A DNA stretch of 10,942 bases from Intestinibacter sp. (GTDB lineage: Bacteria; Bacillota; Clostridia; Peptostreptococcales; Peptostreptococcaceae), in NCBI RefSeq assembly GCF_022780145.1, contig NZ_JALEXO010000325.1, positions 1 through 10,942 of the forward strand. The letters run 5' to 3'. A program made the position numbers and the translations under genes. Below, piece by piece: positions 1 to 4,579 of the stretch (the stretch's first letter is position 1; every line of letters begins with the position of its first letter). The notes under the pieces are model-generated. The model did no database searches. It saw only the letters and a list, made by a program, of their open reading frames with translations, and was not told the origin of the DNA.

Positions 1-95
1 CCTCGTCAAATGATTATTCTATATAAGTATATTTTCCAAAATTATAAATTTATAATTGGTATATTATTGTAAGGCAAAAATTTTGAATCAAAATA

Positions 96-136
96 GGGTA
101 TTGCAAAATAGATTTAAAACCTATTTCACAATACCC
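96..136 (-). terminator. Terminator of rnj
   Basis: A 16-base-pair stem with two G-U wobbles in the minus-strand RNA (121-136 with 96-111) and a nine-base loop. It begins 14 bases after the rnj stop codon and is followed by TATTTTGATT, a modest U-tract. The stem is long and well placed; the weak tract lowers certainty a little. The remaining 1-95 are AT-rich with no gene that I can support. Confidence 0.75.
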
Positions 137-150
137 TTCAAAATCGACCT

Positions 151-1827
151 CTATACTTCCATTATTATAGGTAGTATCATTGGATTTCTTTTTGTTTTTG
201 TGTACAAATATTCTTTAAGATTTTCTTTTATATTATTTTTTAAATAAGCCCATTCTTTTATGTTTTTTTCTTCGCATTCAGTTAATACTTCTTTTATTAC
301 AGCCTTCGCACCGTCCATTAAGTCTTCTGATTCTCTTACATATACGAATCCTCTTGATATTATATCTGGTCCTGCTAAAACTTTTCCATCTTCTTTAGAA
401 ATAGTTACTACAACTATCATTAGACCATCCTCTGATAGATGCTTTCTATCTCTTAAAACTATATTTCCTACATCTCCAACACCTAGACCGTCGACTAAAA
501 CATTTCCTATTGGAACTGTAGTAGTCACCTTAGCAGAATTTTTATCTAATTCTAACACTTGGCCTGTTTGCATCACAAATATATTTTCTTCTGGCATTCC
601 TAATTCCTCAGCAAGCTCTGCATGTCTCTTTAACATTCTATACTCACCGTGTACTGGCATAAAGAACTTAGGTTTTGCCATTACGTTTATTAATTTTAAC
701 TCTTCTTGAGATGCATGACCTGAAACATGTATATCAGCTAAGTCATTGTATACTACACTTGCACCCTTTTCAAATAATAAATTTATAACCTTTGAAATTA
801 ATTTTTCATTACCTGGTATTGGATGAGCTGATATTATAACCAAATCCCCAGCTTTAATTTCGACCTTTTTGTGTTCACTACTTGCCATTCTAGCAAGGGC
901 AGACATCGGCTCTCCTTGTGTTCCTGTAGTTATAATTACAAGCTCCCTATCCTCGTATTTAGATATATCATTTAAATCTACTAACATTTCGTCTTCTATA
1001 TCTAGATATCCAAGCTCTCTTGCAACGCATATAACATTGACCATAGATCTGCCTGATATAGCTACTTTTCTATCGCATTTTTTAGCCATATCTATTATTT
1101 GTTGTAATCTGTGTATGTTTGAAGAGAACGTTGCAACTATAATTCTACTATCGTTAGCCTTTCTAAATAAATCGTCTAGACCAGCCCCTACTGTTTTTTC
1201 TGACATTGTATATCCTGGTCTCTCAACATTAGTACTATCTGCTAATAATAAAAGGACTCCTTCTTGTCCTAGCTCGCATATTCTGTGTAAATCCATCACA
1301 CCGCCGTCTATCGGAGTCAAATCTATCTTGAAATCTCCTGTATGGTATATGATTCCTTGATCTGTATGAACTGCAATAGAACATGCACCTGGGATACTGT
1401 GATTGTTTTTAATAAACTCTACGCTCATATTTGCAAGCTTTATTATCTGTCTAGGAGTAACTACGTTTAATTTAGCTGTACTCAATTTATGCTCCTTTAA
1501 TTTAACTTCTATCAAGCCTATACTAAGCATAGTTCCGTATACAGGTACATCGATTTTCTTAAGGATGTATGGAAGAGCTCCTATATGATCCTCATGGCCG
1601 TGTGTTATAAAAATACCTTTAACCTTCTCTTTGTTCTTAATTAAATAAGTAATATCTGGTATGACAATATCTACCCCTAGCATCTCGTCTTCTGGAAAGC
1701 TAAGACCTGCATCGATTACAACTATCTCGTCTTTGTACTCGATTAAAGTCATATTCTTACCTATTTCGTTAAGACCACCTAAAGCCATCACCTTTATCTT
1801 ATTGGTGTTTTTCTTAAACAATTGCAT
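151..1827 (-). CDS. rnj: Ribonuclease J (beta-CASP metallo-beta-lactamase fold)
   Basis: RNase J is a 5'-3' exoribonuclease and endonuclease that processes and decays mRNA and matures rRNA in Gram-positive bacteria. The protein has 558 residues, as expected. The beta-lactamase part opens with VMALGGLNEIGKNMTL (13-28) and has the zinc motif HGHEDH (76-81), H143 (NNHSIPGA) and D165 (HTGDFKID). The beta-CASP insert follows DSTNVERPG (197-205) and includes TGTQGEPMSAL (301-311). VSGHAS (368-373) and MPVHGEY (390-396) complete the active site. The C-terminal dimerisation domain is present (about 450-558). The start at 1827 has AGAGGAGAGG directly upstream, with slightly short spacing. Whether it is the J1 or J2 type cannot be settled without a second copy to compare. 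It has its own promoter and terminator. Confidence 0.97.
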   Translation of the reverse strand: MQLFKKNTNKIKVMALGGLNEIGKNMTLIEYKDEIVVIDAGLSFPEDEMLGVDIVIPDITYLIKNKEKVKGIFITHGHEDHIGALPYILKKIDVPVYGTMLSIGLIEVKLKEHKLSTAKLNVVTPRQIIKLANMSVEFIKNNHSIPGACSIAVHTDQGIIYHTGDFKIDLTPIDGGVMDLHRICELGQEGVLLLLADSTNVERPGYTMSEKTVGAGLDDLFRKANDSRIIVATFSSNIHRLQQIIDMAKKCDRKVAISGRSMVNVICVARELGYLDIEDEMLVDLNDISKYEDRELVIITTGTQGEPMSALARMASSEHKKVEIKAGDLVIISAHPIPGNEKLISKVINLLFEKGASVVYNDLADIHVSGHASQEELKLINVMAKPKFFMPVHGEYRMLKRHAELAEELGMPEENIFVMQTGQVLELDKNSAKVTTTVPIGNVLVDGLGVGDVGNIVLRDRKHLSEDGLMIVVVTISKEDGKVLAGPDIISRGFVYVRESEDLMDGAKAVIKEVLTECEEKNIKEWAYLKNNIKENLKEYLYTKTKRNPMILPIIMEV

Positions 1828-1905
1828 CCTCTCCTCTGTCTATTCAATTTTAAATTTGCAAAAAAAAATAATATTAAATCACGTACACTTTTACCAGCTG
1901 ATTTT

Positions 1906-1934
1906 ATTGTACCATAATTTCTAATATATTTTAA
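1906..1934 (-). promoter_or_regulatory. Predicted promoter of rnj
   Basis: TTAAAA (1929-1934, 4 of 6) as -35, a 17-base spacer ending in TGG (extended -10), then TACAAT (1906-1911, 5 of 6). Transcription would start near 1899, leaving a leader of about 70 AT-rich bases with no riboswitch-like structure that I can see. It lies downstream of the fur terminator, so rnj is probably a separate unit. Confidence 0.7.
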
Positions 1935-2048
1935 GACATAATCGTAATACATTTATCTTATTATTATGACAAATTTTATATCAGTCTATTTATTACTCAA
2001 ATAATAAAAGCTCAAATTGATTTTAAAACGAAGCTTTTTTCCTAAACT

Positions 2049-2080
2049 AAAATATAAGTCCATCTCGGGACTTATATTTT
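2049..2080 (-). terminator. Terminator overlapping the fur stop codon
   Basis: An 11-base-pair perfect stem AATATAAGTCC/GGACTTATATT (2051-2061 and 2068-2078) has a six-base loop. The 3' arm on the plus strand contains the fur stop codon. In the minus direction it is followed by TTAGTTTAGG, a poor U-tract; in the plus direction by a run of T. A second, weaker hairpin (AAAAGCT/AGCTTTT, 2007-2040) follows and may assist termination. Confidence 0.7.
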
Positions 2081-2515
2081 TTGACAATCTTCACATATTC
2101 CGTAAAACTTAATATCATGGTCTGATACATTAAATTTATATTCTTTTTGAATCAATGTTTCTATTCCGTCTAATAAATCTTCTTTCGTCTCTATAATCTT
2201 ACCACATTTTTCACATATTAAATGGTGATGATTATGTTTTTCCTCTTTATTAAGGCGAAGTTCGTATCTAATACATCCATCATCTAAATTTAATTTAGAA
2301 AGTAACCCCACGTCATTTAAAAGTTGTATTGTTCTATATACTGTAGCCAAACCTATTTCTGGGCAAGAAACTCTTACCATATCGTATATTTCTTCGCTAC
2401 TTAAATGTTTATCATCATTTTCTAATAAAATTTCTAATATAGCTCTTCTCTGTGGTGTTATTTTAAAACCAGTCTCTTTAAGCTTACTTTTTATGTTTTC
2501 TATCGACTCTTTCAT
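2072..2515 (-). CDS. fur: Fur family ferric uptake regulator
   Basis: A cytoplasmic dimeric metal-dependent repressor of 147 residues with the start chosen here, typical for Fur. The N-terminal winged helix includes GFKITPQRRAILEIL (16-30), HLSSEEIYDMV (37-47) and GLATVYRTIQLLNDVGLL (55-72). The C-terminal metal and dimer domain has H94, H96-H98 (HNHHH), the structural zinc pairs C101/C104 (CEKC) and C141/C144 (CEDC), and E85 and H133 as possible regulatory ligands. This pattern fits Fur better than PerR, but Zur cannot be wholly excluded. An upstream TTG at 2533 is in frame but has no ribosome binding site. The ATG at 2515 is preceded by AGGTGAG, which lies within that extension. The gene has its own promoter and a terminator over its stop codon. 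Confidence 0.9.
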   Translation of the reverse strand: MKESIENIKSKLKETGFKITPQRRAILEILLENDDKHLSSEEIYDMVRVSCPEIGLATVYRTIQLLNDVGLLSKLNLDDGCIRYELRLNKEEKHNHHHLICEKCGKIIETKEDLLDGIETLIQKEYKFNVSDHDIKFYGICEDCQKI

Positions 2516-2534
2516 AAACTCACCTATTTTCAAC

Positions 2535-2549
2535 TGATAATCTATTGTA
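2535..2549. promoter_or_regulatory. Possible Fur-box half-site at the fur start
   Basis: On the minus strand the 15-base stretch ends in ATTATCA, a perfect right half of the 7-1-7 Fur consensus TGATAATnATTATCA. The left half matches at only two of seven positions. It lies over the predicted transcription start, where Fur binding would give autoregulation. In DNA this AT-rich a half-site can arise by chance, so this is tentative. Confidence 0.3.
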
Positions 2550-2552
2550 ATT

Positions 2553-2581
2553 ATTTTAAATCATTTTTCTTATTTTGTCAA
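2553..2581 (-). promoter_or_regulatory. Predicted sigma-A promoter of fur
   Basis: Perfect -35 TTGACA (2576-2581), a 17-base spacer and -10 TAAAAT (2553-2558, 5 of 6). Transcription would start near 2546, giving a leader of about 30 bases. With the terminator before it, this makes fur a separate unit. The gap from 2582 to 2690 otherwise shows only a small AT hairpin (about 2643-2660) and nothing I can name. Confidence 0.85.
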
Positions 2582-2690
2582 TATAGCGTTTTCTTTAGGA
2601 GCATACAAATGACTTTATAAGGACTTTTTTTATTGGATAAATTTCTTAATTGATAAGAAACCTTCCATTAAAAAATCTGCTATACAATAT

Positions 2691-2725
2691 AAAAAGCCAC
2701 CATCTAAAATTGTAGGTGACCTTTT
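2691..2725 (-). terminator. Terminator of the arsR-nifX unit
   Basis: In the minus direction GTCACC (2715-2720) pairs with GGTGGC (2696-2701) through one G-U wobble, around a 13-base loop. Flanking A/U pairs and a TTTTTAT tract follow. It begins about 60 bases after the nifX-like stop codon. The wobble works only in the minus-strand RNA, so the direction is clear. The loop is long, so strength is moderate. Confidence 0.65.
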
Positions 2726-2783
2726 ATATCGACTTAATTTATTTCAAAATTTAACATTGTAATAATCATTTATGTTTTATATC

Positions 2784-3188
2784 TTAAAGATTTATATCGT
2801 GTCCATGGTCGTGACCACATCCACCATCTCCATGGTGATGTTGGCAAGCATTAGCCATAGAGAATTCAGCTAATTTTCCTTCTTTTAATAATTTTAAGTT
2901 AACTTCTATAGTATCATTTACACCTTTGTAAACTTTTGTTCCCATATCGTTTAATTTCATTATAGCACCTGCACCTATACCACCTACTATAACTGCATCT
3001 ACTTTAACTCCTGATAAAGCTTTTAGTGGTTGGCATTTTCCATGTTCGTGTCCTAAATCTCCATTGTTTATTGATTCAACTGTTCCTTTTTCTAAATCAC
3101 ACACAACAAATTCTGGAGCTGATCCAAAATGTCCATATGGTAAACTTTCCATTCCCTTATTTTCTACAACTGGTATACAAACTTTCAT
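2784..3188 (-). CDS. NifX/NifB C-terminal-like (dinitrogenase Fe-Mo cofactor domain) protein with His/Cys-rich tail
   Basis: A 134-residue cytoplasmic protein of the family typified by MTH1175 and the C-terminal domain of NifB, in which nitrogenase members hold iron-molybdenum cofactor precursors. The single domain runs over about 1-112: MKVCIPVV, the signature YGHFGSAPEFVV (18-29), HEHGKCQPLKAL (47-58), and the glycine-rich VDAVIVGGIGAGA (63-75). The tail (115-131) holds two cysteines and six histidines (CQHHHGDGGCGHDHGHD), a likely metal-binding extension. No nif gene is present in the window, so a role in nitrogen fixation is not supported; handling of Fe-S, nickel or another metal is more likely. 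GGGGGA precedes the ATG, inside the end of the ArsR gene. Translation with ArsR is probably coupled, and ArsR probably controls it. Confidence 0.9.
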   Translation of the reverse strand: MKVCIPVVENKGMESLPYGHFGSAPEFVVCDLEKGTVESINNGDLGHEHGKCQPLKALSGVKVDAVIVGGIGAGAIMKLNDMGTKVYKGVNDTIEVNLKLLKEGKLAEFSMANACQHHHGDGGCGHDHGHDINL

Positions 3189-3190
3189 CT

Positions 3191-3559
3191 CTAAATCCCC
3201 CTATTTTTACAACATTTTTTATTTAACTTACAATTTGCACAGCTATTTAATCTTATTTGTTCTAGATTTTCCCTTTTTATAAATGTGTCGTCGTCTATTT
3301 TATTTATCATTTTTAAAAATAATCTAGCTTTGTTAAAAGCTTCTTCATTGATTACATATATAACTGAATAGCCTTCCTTTATTCCTGTAACAATATTGGC
3401 CTCCTTCAGAACTTTTATATGCTGTGATACAGCAGAGTCTGAAATGCCTAAATGTTTAGAAATACCCTTTTGGCAAATTGTTCTCTTTGAGATAATTAGC
3501 AATATTTTTAGTCTAGTTTCATCGCTCAAGGCTTTGAAAACTTTTACTAATTCCTCCAT
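3191..3559 (-). CDS. ArsR/SmtB-family repressor with C-terminal cysteine cluster
   Basis: A 122-residue dimeric winged-helix DNA-binding protein of the type that releases its operator on binding a metal or other signal. The family core is intact: VFKALSDETRLKILLII (7-23), the helix-turn-helix ISKHLGISDSAVSQHIKVLK (33-52), and the wing with EGYSVIYVIN (62-71). C29 (RTICQKG) falls near where classical ArsR proteins carry their CxC metal site, but only one Cys is present. The distinctive part is the tail, with C107, C110, C116 and C117 (CANCKLNKKCC), which resembles a thiolate metal or Fe-S site. The start has AGGAGGT at 3564-3570. A two-base gap to the nifX-like gene shows an operon. The operator upstream suggests autorepression. 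The ligand cannot be named from sequence. Confidence 0.93.
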   Translation of the reverse strand: MEELVKVFKALSDETRLKILLIISKRTICQKGISKHLGISDSAVSQHIKVLKEANIVTGIKEGYSVIYVINEEAFNKARLFLKMINKIDDDTFIKRENLEQIRLNSCANCKLNKKCCKNRGI

Positions 3560-3570
3560 AACTACCTCCT

Positions 3571-3600
3571 TATTTAGTTAAGCAATTACTTAATTAAATA
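3571..3600. promoter_or_regulatory. Near-palindromic operator at the arsR start site
   Basis: This is a 30-base inverted repeat with 26 symmetric positions. Only the pairs at positions 7/24 and 13/18 break the symmetry. Its core reads TTAAGCAATTACTTAA on the plus strand. It overlaps the downstream edge of the -10 box and the expected transcription start, and abuts the ribosome binding site of arsR. A dyad of this size and place is what a dimeric winged-helix ArsR repressor would bind for autoregulation. Binding is inferred. Confidence 0.78.
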
Positions 3601-3626
3601 ATAATACTCTAAATCAAAAAAGTCAA
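3598..3626 (-). promoter_or_regulatory. Promoter of the arsR-nifX unit
   Basis: TTGACT (3621-3626, 5 of 6 to the -35 consensus), a 17-base spacer, then TATTAT (3598-3603, 5 of 6 to the -10 consensus). Transcription would start near 3590, inside the palindromic operator. It lies just downstream of the DUF1292 terminator, so the unit is transcribed independently. Confidence 0.82.
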
Positions 3627-3653
3627 CTCTTTTTCAAATAATTTATTTTTGCA

Positions 3654-3683
3654 CAAAAAAAAGAGGTAAAAACCTCCTTTTTT
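3654..3683 (-). terminator. Terminator of the DUF1292 gene
   Basis: In the minus direction AAAAAAGGAGGT is followed by a short U-rich loop, ACCTC and a run of eight U. The stem is GAGGT/ACCTC (3663-3667 and 3672-3676), extended by A/T pairs beyond one mismatch. It separates the alaS-to-DUF1292 block from the arsR-nifX unit. The A-run before the stem gives it terminator character in the plus direction too. Confidence 0.88.
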
Positions 3684-3700
3684 AATTGATTTAAAGTCGC

Positions 3701-3970
3701 TTAAAATTCGTCGTCATTTAATCCTTGTTCTTCCATTAAAGTATTGTAAACATCTACAACTATTTGATATTCGTCTTCATCTTCTAGAGCAACTAAAATA
3801 TCTCCTTTTTCATCTGAATCGATTCTAAATATTAAAGCTTCGTCGCAAGTTTCATCATCTAGAGGAAGTAATATAGCATATTCCTTTCCTTCAGCTTCTA
3901 AAGATAAAACTATCTCAAATTCAGCCTCTTGACCATCTTCGTCTATTAAAGTTATTATATTTTCTTCCAT
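3701..3970 (-). CDS. DUF1292 (UPF0473/YrzB-like) acidic protein
   Basis: A small, strongly acidic cytoplasmic protein of 89 residues with no established biochemical role. Its family is recognised by the layout ITLIDEDGQEAEFEIVLSLE, then EYAILLPLDDE, then an ILVALEDEDEYQIVVDVYNT stretch near the C-terminus, and by its place directly after ruvX (yrzB in B. subtilis). The frame can be opened upstream to a GTG at 3988, adding six residues. However, AAAGGAG within that extension lies six bases before the ATG at 3970, so the ATG is the likely start. A strong terminator follows 17 bases after the stop, ending the conserved block. It is probably expressed with ruvX or from the AT-rich 101-base gap that holds the palindrome. 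Confidence 0.9.
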   Translation of the reverse strand: MEENIITLIDEDGQEAEFEIVLSLEAEGKEYAILLPLDDETCDEALIFRIDSDEKGDILVALEDEDEYQIVVDVYNTLMEEQGLNDDEF

Positions 3971-4022
3971 GTTTTTCTCCTTTTTCACAAATAAATATTT
4001 TAATTATTATTCTATTTTATTA

Positions 4023-4048
4023 TTATGATATATAATTATATATCATAA
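4023..4048. repeat. Perfect 26-base palindrome between ruvX and the DUF1292 gene
   Basis: Positions 4023-4035 (TTATGATATATAA) are exactly the reverse complement of 4036-4048, with no mismatch and no loop. It lies 24 bases after the ruvX stop codon and about 50 bases upstream of the DUF1292 start. No U-run follows in either direction, so it is not an ordinary intrinsic terminator. It contains TATAAT on both strands, and no good -35 box is properly spaced from it. It may be a protein-binding site or a cruciform/mRNA hairpin; the function is unknown. Confidence 0.75.
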
Positions 4049-4071
4049 ACAGAAATTTTTACACATTTAAT

Positions 4072-4497
4072 TTAAAATTTTGATTTACTATCTAGATATC
4101 CCTGTAATATAAGCACTGCTGCCAACATATCGATTACTTTTTTTCTTTTTTTTCTGCTTACATCTCCTTCAAGTAGAGATCTTTCCGCTGCAACTGTAGT
4201 CAGTCTTTCATCCCAAAACTCTATTTCTAGTCCAGTTTCTTCTTTTATTAAATCACAGAACTTTATAACCTTTTCGCCTTGTGGACCTAAAGTTCCATTC
4301 ATATTTTTAGGAAGTCCTGAGACAATTTTATTGACTTGTTTTTCTTTGATTATGTTTTTTAATTCTTCTATATCCTTCTTCTTAGATTCTCTTCTTATAG
4401 TTTTTATACCTTGTGCTGTAATCCCCATTATATCACTTACAGCAACGCCTATAGTCTTGTCACCTATATCTAGACCCATTATTCTTCCATCTAACAT
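4072..4497 (-). CDS. ruvX: RuvX/YqgF family RNase H-fold nuclease (pre-16S rRNA processing)
   Basis: YqgF/RuvX proteins are small RNase H-fold nucleases linked to maturation of the 16S rRNA 5' end; older annotations call them putative Holliday junction resolvases. With the start chosen here the protein has 141 residues, the usual length. The opening strand RIMGLDIGDKTIGVAVSD (5-22) carries D10, GLPKNMNGTLG is at 61-71, FWDERLTT (94-101) carries E97, and VIDMLAAVLILQGYL (121-135) carries D123. These acidic residues form the expected active site. An in-frame ATG at 4512 would add five residues, but it has no ribosome binding site. The sequence coding those residues contains AAGGAG six bases before the ATG at 4497, so the later start is preferred. 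The order ireB-ruvX-DUF1292 is conserved in Firmicutes. Confidence 0.95.
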   Translation of the reverse strand: MLDGRIMGLDIGDKTIGVAVSDIMGITAQGIKTIRRESKKKDIEELKNIIKEKQVNKIVSGLPKNMNGTLGPQGEKVIKFCDLIKEETGLEIEFWDERLTTVAAERSLLEGDVSRKKRKKVIDMLAAVLILQGYLDSKSKF

Positions 4498-4544
4498 ATT
4501 TTTCTCCTTCATATATTAATCTATTTTGTTTTGCATATACTTTT

Positions 4545-4578
4545 AAAAAAATTAGCCAGGAAATCCTGACTAATTTTT
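4545..4578 (-). terminator. Terminator of the membrane-protein gene
   Basis: The hairpin starts within a few bases of the stop codon at 4580. The stem is ATTAG-x-CAGG/CCTG-x-CTAAT (4551-4560 and 4565-4574) with a four-base loop, extended by A/T pairs. Six U residues follow in the minus direction (4545-4550). The plus strand also has a T-run after the stem, so it may work both ways. Confidence 0.8.
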
Positions 4579-4579
4579 A

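Noticed and set aside
260..1588. Open frames of 61-163 codons on the plus strand opposite rnj
   Set aside because: They are antisense shadows of a strong RNase J gene, rich in Ser, Ile and Pro in the way such shadows are, and resemble no family. I saw no ribosome binding sites in front of them.
1828..2048. Riboswitch or small RNA in the rnj leader
   Set aside because: Apart from the promoter and the weak hairpin near the fur end, I see no conserved riboswitch core or extended pairing.
2643..2660. TTCTTA/TAAGAA hairpin upstream of the fur promoter
   Set aside because: It is short and A/T only, with no U-run and no link to a promoter; it fits background.
2784..3188. Nitrogen-fixation function for the NifX-like protein
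   Set aside because: The domain is widespread in non-fixing anaerobes, and no nitrogenase or other nif gene is present in the window.
3026..3282. Two overlapping plus-strand frames opposite arsR and the nifX-like gene
   Set aside because: They overlap each other in different frames and sit on top of two recognisable genes.
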